A model generated the notes under the pieces. The model was given only the letters and a program-made list of their open reading frames with translations, searched no databases and was not told the origin of the DNA. A DNA stretch of 64,000 bases from contig JAVGVS010000623.1 in assembly GCA_032718565.1 (NCBI GenBank), forward strand, positions 116,330-180,329. The letters run 5' to 3'. The stretch comes from Distichodus sexfasciatus (lineage: Eukaryota > Chordata > Actinopteri > Characiformes > Distichodontidae). The translations under genes were made by a program, and so were the position numbers. Below are positions 1-10,900 of the stretch, in pieces (the stretch's first letter is position 1; each line of letters starts with the position of its first letter).

Positions 1-135
1 GTACAGTATAGACCTTCCACTGTTTCAGAACACTAAAAACAAAAAATCCAAAATTTTACCCCACGTAACATAAACGTTCGTTTTTCTTTGGAAACCTCCA
101 TTGCGACAAGACTGCTTTTGCCGTGGACGGTCACA
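1..135 (-). mobile_element. Partial inverted-repeat DNA transposon (MITE), cut by the window edge
   Basis: The reverse complement starts at 135 with a terminus close to TGTGACCCTCCACGGCAAAA and matches the left part of the intact copy at 26559-27124 along its whole length, with scattered mismatches. There is no coding capacity. It lies in the ankle2 intron just upstream of the first visible ankle2 exon. The rest of the element lies outside the window. Confidence 0.8.
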
Positions 136-373
136 TTTGAGAGAATGGAGCTTATTGTTGTTTTGAAAAATAATGAAAATATGTTAGAAATGAAAGATAA
201 ATGTCTTGCATTTGAGTATAAAAACATTCAAATTATATACTAACTATAAATTCAATGGATTTACTGAAATTGTACCACGTCTTGATGCATGTAGGTATTA
301 GAGTGTTGGCATTTGTTGAAAGTACTTTCAACGAGGCTTACACCATTACAATATTTATTATCTTTGTCTTTAG

Positions 374-2731
374 GGAGTTGGCACACGAGCTGGTCTTTCC
401 CTGGGCCGAATACTGGGACTTTCTCAACTGCTTTACTGACTTTTCTGCTGACGACGGCTTGGGCATGCTGGAGGATTACCTGAAGAACACGGTCCACCTG
501 AAAGCTGAATCTGAGAAGAGCTGGACCATGAGAAGTCCTGAGTCACTCACTGGTAGGTTAAGATTTTTGAGAATTTTAATCCATGGAATGAATATGTCCA
601 AACTTTGTTGAGTGACTGCGTGCAGTTACGAAACTTTATGAAAATGTTGCAACATTCAACAATATTTTTGAAATTAGTTTGAAAGCCTCTGTTTTGCATT
701 TTTTAAATAGAAAATAATGTTATTTTCTGTTTTGGCCACAAGGAGGCTTCAGCAATAAGACTGTGTTTCTGTGTTTCCGTGGCTGCATCATTAAGGCTAA
801 CTACAGTCAGCTTTATCTTTTCTTCTTTTTAACGTTTTCACCATTTACCCCCTTTCTACTTTTTTAATACATAGAACTCACTCCAGGATTTGCTTGTCCA
901 GTTTAAAGCTGTTATTCATACTCTTCTCAGGCCACGAGAAAAAACATTTTGGCAAGTTTTCTAAGGAAAAACAAGACTCTTCGGAGACGTCAGTCGACAG
1001 TCGGAGCGAAGAAAACATCCTCGATTCCGTCCGTCGACGAACAACTCCCGTGTGCAACCTGCTGGAGGAGTTCGAGAGAGTCTCCTTTGAACGAGGTTCG
1101 GGAGACAAAGCCGAAAATTCTTTGGACTCGGGTTTGGGCTGCCCTGCTTTATCTGGATCTGCAGGAGCTGAGGGACTCGGTCCGGCCGAAACAAGCTCTT
1201 TGAGGAGGTTGGAATGGGACCAGAGCCGGGAGGGCGACTCTAGCGCGGAGGAATATTACACAGCGGACGAGGAATCGGAGAACGAATGTGAGGAAGGCGG
1301 AATCCCAGGACGAGACTTGCCAAATCGGGGGGTTTTGAGCAGCTCTTGGTCTTCCAGCTCCTCCTACAAATCTACAAGCAGTTTACATGAGGACACAAGG
1401 GCTGATTTAGGACAAACGTTTTTTCTAGCAGGGTGAGTTTGTGTGCGTATCTGAAGTGTGAGTTAAAAAAGGAGCTTTGCCCACAAATTGGCTGATTTTT
1501 AAAATCCTTACATGGTTCCATTTAGAAGAAAAGTTGCAACAAAGTGATAATTATGGATCTTTTATCCATGTTAGGAGTGTTGTCATTGCGTAGTTTGTCC
1601 ACTAGAAGGCAGCACTGTTGCTCCATCATTTGCAAACATTTTTGTTAAAATTAATCACATGATTGTTATATCGCATCCAGACATGGACGGTCAGTTATTG
1701 ATTATAAAGGGGGGGGGGTTTCAGCTAGTGGTCTGCTGCACCCTGGTGGTCTGTGACATGCAGTTCAGTTTTACTTCTGAAATCAATTTAAAATTTTTTT
1801 CATTTTGTTCATTTTTCAAAATATTTCCAGATGATTTGCGCATCTTTATGAATAATGAATTTAATGAATTGTTTTAAATAAATTATAGAAAAACGGACAC
1901 ACAGTGGACCGCCGCAGAGTAACACTTAGTCTGAGAGGTGGACCCTTAAACAGAACCAGTTGATCTGATAATCATGACATAATAATCGAATCATGACACC
2001 AGTGAAAGTTCACACCTCTACTATTAACTAGCACTAAAACAAGATTATTTTAAACTGCTTTATATCATATTATTATTTATATCAAATTACGAATAACTGT
2101 CAATAAAAATTAAGGGGGATATTTACGTGTTTGTGACGAAAACAGTTCCAACTGTTATGCCATTTTTCAACATAAAAATATTATATCAGACAGAAAAAAT
2201 ATCACATATTAACAGTTTTTTTCTCCTTTGCACAGTAAATCTCCTTCCAAGCTGGACAACGAGGTCCTACTGGCAATAACCGGAGTTTGCACTGATAACC
2301 GACTATATCCCTCCATCACCAAATGGAAAAACACAGTTTTGTCCTATCCTGAAGCTGAAAGGCGGAGGTGGGTAGATGGTAAAATTTGATTGCGACCAAA
2401 CCACAATTTTTGTTTGCTTCCTTTTACCCCATCAACTTTCTATGTTCACCATTTGAGCCTCATTGGCAACTTTTGGACAGAGTGCATGTTAGGTTGAGCC
2501 TTTTTATTTTTCTTTAAGACTACTTGCAGCACTCTTTAGGACATAACCTGGTTTTTGTCGTTCAGATGGCCGAGCGTTGCGGTGGTGAACAGACATCTGG
2601 AAAATCAGACGTCCACTCCCATTCGGCTGACGCGCAGCTGGATGACCGGATCTCCCAGCTTCTTACGACTGAAAATGGTCGTCCCCGGACAGGAGGCTGA
2701 GAATAACATGCCGAAGAAGAGCAACACATAA
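374..2731 (+). CDS. ankle2: ankle2, 3' part (last four coding exons), ankyrin repeat and LEM domain protein 2
   Basis: Coding exons are 374-552, 931-1432, 2236-2367 and 2566-2731 (TAA at 2729-2731). All boundaries are AG/GT and the joined frame stays open. The first exon encodes a FPWAEYWDF-like stretch followed by LEDYL, as in the conserved segment of ANKLE2 after its ankyrin repeats. The second is acidic and serine-rich, probably disordered. The third encodes SPSKLDNEVL, matching the PSKLDQDVL segment near the end of human ANKLE2, and the last begins RWPSVAVVNRHLENQ. ANKLE2 is an ER/inner nuclear membrane protein that helps BAF return to chromatin after mitosis by acting on VRK1 and PP2A. 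The LEM domain, membrane segment and ankyrin repeats should lie upstream, outside the window. The tail after the last exon start is shorter than in mammals. The family call rests on the C-terminal segments only. Confidence 0.83.
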
Positions 2732-3016
2732 TGTTAATCTAAATATAAAGTCGACAAACACCATATTTATTCATGACCTAATTCATAAGCAGGTCGGCTG
2801 GAGTCACTTTGCTGACTGACCTTTGTTGTGGTCACTTTTAAAGCTGCATGTAAGAGCTCTGAAATATCAATATAATAGACAAAATTCTGCTTTGATAACT
2901 AAATATTTACATGGTAATCATTTGTATCTTTGATATCCCTTTATGTAGATCTCAAAACAAGGTTTGTTTAGATCTCTTATGCACTTATTACTAAATAATG
3001 GTTAAAATGTTATTCA

Positions 3017-3022
3017 AATAAA
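3017..3022 (+). other. ankle2: Poly(A) signal of ankle2
   Basis: AATAAA lies 286 bases past the ankle2 stop codon and is followed by TG/T-rich sequence. This implies a 3' UTR of roughly 300 bases (2732 to about 3045). A second AATAAA-like cluster near 3115-3130 could serve as an alternative. Confidence 0.6.
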
Positions 3023-3754
3023 GTGTTTATATGCTATATATTTTTTGTCATGAATAATGCACTACTTGTACTGGTTGAATGAATCCACTTCATATCTCCC
3101 ATATTTGCCAACAGAATAAAATAAAATAATAAAATGTGAAACCATTGTCACAGTTTTGTCTTTTACATGTGTGCAATTCATTTTTAATATTCTACATTAA
3201 AAACACAAGTAAGCCAGGTCCTGGGGGCAAAATATGAAATGCAAGTGTGCTTTAAGACTTGTGCCCAGTACAGATAAAGAATGAGCAGCTGCGTGGAATC
3301 TGCTTATTGCTACTGTATGCGTGTGTGCATGTGTACGTGTGTTTTAGGGACTGCTGCACCTTAAGGTCTGTTGGCTCCATGCTGGAATTTACCAGCTGCA
3401 GTGGCTGCACATTATGGGCTGCTTGTGTGTTTTATTGCAGGCGCACACTGTTCAAACACACCGCAGTTCTGCAGTTTTACTCGTTTACCAGCAGACGGCG
3501 CTCACGCTCTCAGTCCGCGGGTTATACTCAGTGAAAAATGGAGCAGAAGCGGATTTGGGTGTTAAAGCAGGACTGGTGCAGACCGGTGATGTAATATTTA
3601 CTGTAAGGATGGAAAACTTGACTATTATCATTAAAAAACAAGTAATGGTTAATGGTTTTCTTAGTTGTAAAAGTTTCTTTCTTCTTCAAATATTGCATGA
3701 CGACGACGATGATGAATATATTTTCAGCATCTCCACCTCCGTCTCCCTGAGCGC

Positions 3755-3862
3755 AACTTGGGGTTAAAGGGTCTTGCTCAGAGACCCAGTGGTGGTAGTG
3801 CCAGAGGTGGGATTTGAACCCACGACCTCTTGGTCCAGAGGCTTACATCCTAACCACTGCAT
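3755..3862 (-). mobile_element. tRNA-derived SINE fragment
   Basis: On the minus strand it reads GCAGTGGTTAGGATG, then a B-box-like GGGTTCAAATCCC, then CTGAGCAAGACCCTTAAC. This is the usual order of a fish tRNA-headed SINE followed by its conserved central domain. It has no intact tRNA fold and lies between ankle2 and zdhhc8. Confidence 0.7.
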
Positions 3863-3865
3863 GAC

Positions 3866-3867
3866 AG

Positions 3868-3901
<34 letters not shown>

Positions 3902-4026
3902 AATGATGATGATGATGAATACCATATGAGTTGTGTTAAAGTTCTCATATTTAACACGTGGACAATAAAGTCTACACATCTATTATTGTTCACTTGTTAA
4001 ATGAGAGTATTCTCACATATAGTGTA

Positions 4027-4082
<56 letters not shown>

Positions 4083-4668
4083 AATCGACATCATCTTTGT
4101 ATTTATGATGATGATGATGATGGTGGTGAATGAGATGGATGATATGGTTAGACAGAATAGGCTTGAACAGGCTTATATTACAAGTTAAATCCGTTAATGC
4201 AAATTCAAAATTTTTAAATACAGTTTTAACACATCTCATAGGGTTTTCTTCATCTTCCTGTTTATGATGATGATGATGGTGATAAATACCTTATGAAATA
4301 ATTTGTAGAAGTTCTTCTATTTAATGGGTAAATAGTTAATGGTATAACTATGTTAACTATGATGTTTTAGTCAAATGTTCTGTATTATTATTATTATTAT
4401 TATATTATTATTATTATTATTTATTATTATTAGTAGTAGTAGTAGTAGTAGTATTTTACCAGTTGAAATTGTTAATGCAAATTTCACATTTCCTTCATCA
4501 TCATCATCATCATCATCATCAGCATCATCGTCATCATCATCATCATCGACTTCATCCATTCATCCTATTAATGATAATGATGTTTGTAATGAATACATTA
4601 TGAATTAATATGTAAACGTTCTCCAATTTAATAGTTAATACTTAATGATGTTTTAGTCATGTTTTCTG

Positions 4669-4700
<32 letters not shown>

Positions 4701-4705
4701 GATTC
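3866..4705. repeat. Cluster of trinucleotide repeats embedded in diverged tandem units
   Basis: Runs of GAT (3866-3918), ATC (4028-4082), GAT/GGT (4106-4130), ATT then AGT (about 4382-4453), ATC (4497-4552) and ATT (4666-4700) alternate with a non-simple spacer. The spacer recurs: ATTTAATGGGTAAATAG near 4318 and ATTTAATAGTTAATAC near 4626 are both followed by GATGTTTTAGTCA and TTCTGTATTATTA. Short unspliced frames here (poly-Ile, poly-Asp, poly-Ser) are by-products of the repeats. Confidence 0.85.
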
Positions 4706-4769
4706 AGTTTAGGGTTATTTTACGGGTTACAGTTTTAAAAATGATTCTAAGCGCTTGTTAAGGCTCTTG

Positions 4770-4919
4770 CTGACGTCACGCCCGATGCCGCTAGCTCCGC
4801 CCACCTCCCGCCGCTCTCGTGCTAAATTGAAGGTGTCTGTCCGTTTGTCCCGAGTCTGGGTAATGGATGCTGCAGGATTCGGCCGTGTCCGCGTGTCGGG
4901 AGCGCGCGTGTGAGGCGGG
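4770..4919 (+). promoter_or_regulatory. zdhhc8: GC- and CpG-rich 5' region of zdhhc8 (candidate promoter/5' UTR)
   Basis: The AT-rich repeat cluster gives way abruptly to CpG-rich DNA with TGACGTCAC (CRE-like) near 4770 and GCTCCGCCCACC (GC-box-like) near 4793, then the first coding exon. No TATA box is obvious at a plausible distance. The transcription start cannot be fixed from sequence alone. Confidence 0.5.
4863..4913 (+). CDS. Candidate upstream ORF (16 codons) before zdhhc8
   Basis: An ATG at 4863 opens a 16-codon frame closed by TGA at 4911-4913, six bases before the main ATG and in the same frame. The TGA also shows that the zdhhc8 protein cannot start further upstream within this exon. 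If the transcript begins before 4863, this small frame could lower translation of the main one. There is no evidence for a functional peptide. Confidence 0.35.
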   Translation: MDAAGFGRVRVSGARV

Positions 4920-7900
4920 ATGAAAGCGCGCGCCTTCGTGCCGGTCTCCATCAGCGCCGGTCTGCTCGTGGGCTGCTCCACGCTCTTCCTCGTCTTCACG
5001 TAAGTTTAAAGCAGTGGGGAAAGAGTGCTGAATATCCGAGCTGAAGTGCTGTTACATTGCTGAAAATATACTCAGTTACAAGTAGAAGCAACAGAGTTTA
5101 AAAAGTGCTAAAAATACAAAGTATTCTCCTCAAAAAGTACTTTTCTTTTTAGACATTTTTTGATATATTTTGTCAAGTCAAAGTCAAAGTAAACTTTACT
5201 GTCAGCTCTGCTATATACTGTACAAGTATACAGAGAGACGAGACGACGTGGCTCCAGTTTTAACAGTGCAAAGAACAACAAAGCAAGGAACAAAGAACAA
5301 ATAAGGCACATAGAATAAAATATAAGAATAGAATATAAAATATAAACTTTAAACTAGAAATAGAAAGAGAGAGAATTAGGATGTGGTATTCAGCCTACAA
5401 TTATGGTCTTGGAGTTGTCTTTTACACTGAATGTGCATGACGTCAGTAACAGGTTCAATATGAAAACTGCTACACAGTCTGTGAAATAAAGTTGGATCGA
5501 TATTCTGCATTATTTCTAGTCCATTAGTTTTGTTTGTTAAATTACGTCTTAGAAATGATCTTGCAAAAATGATATGGAAACATACAATCATGTATATTTT
5601 CTCTTAAAATATGCTACCCATCACAATATGCTAGTGAGGGTAGGTTACACACCTTAGACACCTCTCAGCTATTGCTTAGCGATGTCTTTGGTCTAATGAA
5701 ATCTACCGTACGTACAAGTTACAAGATTAAGGAATTAAACAAGGGATGAAGAGGTCCAACAATTAATGCTACCCCATAAATTTTAAAATAAAGGTGATAT
5801 TACATAGTATCAAATCATACTGCCCATATTCACGCGGTGCTCTTACCCATTTGTTATCAAAAAACATTAACAAACATAGCATAAAACTGTGAGAGTTATA
5901 ACATAATAACAAATGGAAACCCAAAAAGTAGCTTTTTTTCAGTGTGAATCGGTGGACTCTCGGTGCTTTCGATTCTTGTTAAGGTAGCATTTCTCGACAA
6001 AGCTGCATAAATTGTCAGAACACCAATCAAACATCTGAATATCAATACTAATTGTAGCTATTAAAAAAATCAGTGAAATGTAACCTTAAAACATTTAATT
6101 TTAAAGAGAAATATAAGAGCAAAACCTAAAGAAATAAAAATACTCGGAATAAAAAATACTCTTGATTTCTACCTTTTGTTGCCATATTCCCAACATTCCT
6201 GAACATCTAATTAATTTTTCCAAGCAATATTTCTCAGTGTCATGTTGATCTAAATAGTTCAAATATTATCTAACTACATTTTTGGAGATTTTCTCAGAAC
6301 AATGTGCCCAATACCTTTAAATACAACATATAATGTGTTAAAAGATATCTGAATAGAATATCTGACAGAAAAACAAAGCAGTAAAGACAAACAGCTGCAT
6401 CTTAATCATAAAATAAGTATCCTTGCTCCACTTTTTACTGACAGCTGGTGTGTTTCGCTGAGTTGCTCCCAGTCATGGTGGTGCCAAATTTCCCACATCA
6501 TATCTAGAGATTATCTGATGACATTTGACTTGTGTCAAGAAGTTTCACACAGTAAAGAACTTGACAAAACGCAAAAATCAATAAAAGTCATGTTGACTTC
6601 AACCTATAATCCCATATTCCCAACATTCCTGAATCTATAATACATTTTTCAAAGTAATATTTCTTGGTGTCATGTTGATGTGAGTAGTTTAAGGACTAGT
6701 TGAAAAGGGCAGGTTTTAGGACTTGTTAAAATGTTATTTAAGCACATTTTTTGGAGACTTCTGTATTCAGTTAAGCCATGTCTGATGGCCAAATGAGATG
6801 TTTTTAATGCCATTTTTACACTTTACAATGAAGCCATGTCTAGATTTCGTTTCATTCCTCTAATAAATGCATTAATATGAGTGAATGCATTTATTACATT
6901 CTTCCATATTATTACACTTTGAGACAGACTCATATCCAAGCTTCAGAAACTGGGACATTGTCCTTAGGCAACAACAATTACGTCGTGATAAAACAGGATC
7001 AGTTTTTTATCCAATCCACTAGTGAAGTATTTTTTTTCTGCTGTCCGCTCAGATATAACGTCTTCCCTAAGCCATAGTCCATAATGCCCAATAATATGGG
7101 TGGAGAAAAAGCCATACGCTGATTTTCTGTGGCCAAACTCGCGTCTTTAAGTCGGCTACTGCCAGTGCCGTTTCAGTGGGCGGTCCGGATGAAGCAGCTG
7201 CTCTCTGACCTTCGCTGCCATATTTGTCCCAGTTTCGGTTCAGCTTTGCCTGATTTGGTACCCACAAAACGTGGAGCTCGATCGGCTCCAGCAGATGGGA
7301 AGCTGGGGATTAGGATTTGCATTGCAGCTCTCGTTTATTCCCCATCTGGAAAGTTACAAAAGGGGGAGTGTGGGGGGTGGTGGTCTCCTGGTGTCTCGTG
7401 GAACCCCTGCAGGATGCGATATAGGATGTGGGTATCACATCTGTCAGGAGAGATGATATATGGGATTGTTTTCAGAGGATACTTGGCTTATGCTGTGCTT
7501 ATACATCTCTGTGGTATAGAAAAGTAGGTGGGGTGGGATTGTTTGCGGTTAGATTAAGGGATTGTCTTGGGTTTGGGTTTATGGTTGGAGTAGAAAAACT
7601 AATTTCCCTGGGGTATGTTTCCCAAAAGCATAGTTGCTAACTACGTTTGCAACTTACATAGTGTACATTAGCAACTAACACACCCCGATCAAATGTAGGA
7701 TGCAACATAGGACATCCTACAATATCAGTTTTCATTTAAATACCTTTACAGTATATTGTTCTGATGTTTATTTTTCCATTTTGAGGTTAAGATTCTTGCT
7801 CAGGCACCCAATTGTGGTAGTACTGGAGGTTGGATTAGAACCCACAACCTCTTAGTCTAGACCAGCGTTTCCCAAACCCAGTCCTGGCGAACCACTGCTC

Positions 7901-10900
7901 TGCACAGATTTGGTATTTCCTGCACCACTGCACGCTACTCCTACGTTGCTAATTAGCTGATCAGTAGCATCAGCTGTGCTGTGAGTTGGGAAACTCAAAT
8001 CTGTGCAGAGCAGTGGTTCTCCAGGACTGGGTTTGGGAAACGCTGGTCTAGAATAAGTCCTAGTCACAACCTCTTGAGTATCCCGCCACTAGAACATCAC
8101 TCCTTTGAACATCTTCATGTCCTTTTAGTGCCTTTTATTAATTGTAGTTGGTAACGTGATGGTTAGGGAGTTTTGATGGAGTAGGGCCCCTTGATCAGAG
8201 GGTCGCTGGTTCAAGTCCCGGAGCTGTAAAGGTACCATTGAGGCACTCATGAGCAAGGTACTGCCCTAAAGCATTTCTCCCCGGGCGCTGCGCATCACTA
8301 CGTACTATACTATTGTCTCTTGAATTTTGAGGTAGAGCTGCACATCGGTGAAATGTTGGGCATCTACAGAAAATCACCACAGGCTGTTGGCAGCCTTATA
8401 TTAAAACATTTGGCTACGAAGCAAGGTCTTGGGTCCAGTCCAAACTCTTTAAACTCTGCTCCCAACGCATCCACTACTGGCCACCAAAGATTTAACCTCA
8501 AGTTACTCCAGAGGCACGCTCCCCTCGAATGTTAAATGGAAGTCACTTAGACAACCGACACAAAGTACGGGTAAGTACAGTGCTTCCGTAATCCGCTGTG
8601 ACCCTCCATCCTCCAGTGGCGAGTTGGAATAAAGCAATGTTGTAAAAGGACTTTCTTTATTCTATTAATTGTGTGCTTGTCATCGAGACGGATTGCTTAG
8701 TAGCGAGGCTAATGTAGCTACCGAGAGCACTCGAGTCCATCTGCACTGTATTTGCCATCCATCTACCGCTATGCAGAATTAATGCTCGGATGTAGTGCCT
8801 CTGTTTGGTTAGAAACACTTTTGTCTTTAATAGTCCCGCTGAGGCAGGAGCATGCATCTCACTCGCCTGGTGAAAAAATGCCATGGCGTTCAGTAGCAAA
8901 AACCAAAGTAACCTTTAAAGCGGAGCTGTGTTTAATCTTAATCAATGACATGTCCAAAGTGTTTAATCAGCTCAGCATTAGTCATTTTGTAGGAAGTGAG
9001 GAGAATAACTGAATGTAGAGATGGGAGTGGGATGCTTTTTGAACACAATTGTAGATTGTTCACAGCATTTAACACATTTTCCACCCAAAATGCTAATGTG
9101 GCCAATAATGAATGAAAGCTAATTGACCAGTTAAAAGTACCCATTAGCGTTTGGTTTTCAGCCTCGTTATGACGGGTACAAAGCCCAGACCAGCTCTGGA
9201 TTTTTTAACCATTACAGCTTAACAGAGTGAGTTCATTCTAGAAACGAGGTGTTCTGGACTCCTAGATTGAGCAAGGAACAGAAAGACAGCAGAGTTAAAG
9301 AAGATAAATCAACAGGTGTAACTGGTGAACCAACAACAGTTCATTTATGGTATTTAGTAGACACTGTTTTCCAGACTGACTTCCATTTCCTAATTACAGA
9401 TGTAGTCTTCCTGGAACAAGGGCCCTGTTCAGGAGCCCAATGTTTGGTTTCCAACCCCCAATCATATGATCACCACATCAGGGTTTGAGTCACATGGAGT
9501 TTTAGTCACTCAAACCACCGTGCCACCCCATAATCAGTAGAGGGGTGATGGTATAGAATGGAAAGTAGTTATGATTCCTACTACTTGCCATAAATGGGTT
9601 AGTGGTTGTCCGTTTATGGCATTTTTGGGAATGGAGGATCCTAAATTTATGGCATTCATGGAGGTGTTGGTTGCCCGTTTATGGCATTTATGGCAAAGTG
9701 GCTCCCAAATTTATGGCATTTATAGAGTTGGTGGTTACACATTTGTGGCATTTATGGACGTGGTGGTTCCCAAATTATTAGCATTTATGGAATTGGTGGT
9801 TTTGCATTTATGACATTTATAGAGATGGTGGTTCCCAAATTATTAGCATTTACGGAATTGGTGGTTCCAGAATTTATGGCATTCATGGAGGTAGTGGCTG
9901 CCCATTTATGACATTTACTGTATAGAGGTGATAGTCGCGATTCATGGTATTTATGAAGCTGGTAGTCATCCATTAATGGCCTCTATTGAGTTGGCGGTCA
10001 CCCATTAATGCCGTTCATGGAGGTTGTAGTCGCCCATTTATGGAGGTGATGGAGGTTGTAGTTGCCCATTTATGGAGGTGGTGGAGGTGGTGGTCACCCA
10101 TTTATGGCACTTATCGAGTTGTTGGTTGCCCATTGATGGCACTTATCAAATTGGTGGTTGCCCATTGATGGCACTTATCGAGTTGGTGGTCACCCATTTA
10201 TGGCATTGATGGTTGTGGTGGCATTTCAATGTCTAAGTGACTGAAACCCATGTTTGGTGATCCTACATTTCCTTTAAGATCATTAAGATCCCAAGAATTG
10301 CTTTTGGGCTCCTGATCAAGGCCCTTAACCTTTAAAAGTTGCACCAGGGAGACTGTCCCTGTAATTAGGAACTAAAAGTCACTCTGGATAAGGGCACCCT
10401 CTAAATGCCATAATTGTAAAAAGCCACCCTCGCCTTCATTGTCCTTCATTAGCAACATTGCTCCTCAGTTGAGTCTATTGGGGTCTGTTTTACTAACCAC
10501 ACTCTCCGTTTAATGAAATTAATTGATTTCTTGGGGTTCATGCTGTCGCTGCATCACTGCTTTGTATAAACCAGATTATCAGAGTGGGTCCACATGCAAA
10601 CAGTGACGGGAGCTGAGTTTTAAAACAGCTCGTCTGTTTCAATAGAAACTGAAGCTTGTCTGGTGCAGGATGTGGTATAATGAACTCCTCCCGCGGTCCA
10701 GATGGTCAGAAATCAATGTTGGTCAGGTCTAGTGGAAGCATCCAGAATAATCCGTTTGATAAGAAATCAGGTTCTTAAAGGGGACGCTGCCTTTGTCCCT
10801 CAGCGTTTCTTCTTGATGAATGTCACCTCCTAGTGATTCTGAAGGCATGACAGAAATTTAAACGGTGGGTCTATGCAAACTTTTCGAGAATATATGATAT

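Noticed and set aside
8150..8325. A tRNA gene around GGTTCAAGTCCC
   Set aside because: No acceptor stem or anticodon arm can be formed; the downstream sequence is the common SINE body.
9571..10168. Small protein genes with FMAFMEV repeats
   Set aside because: Open frames come from the 33-bp minisatellite period; they lie in the zdhhc8 intron and lack any gene signal.
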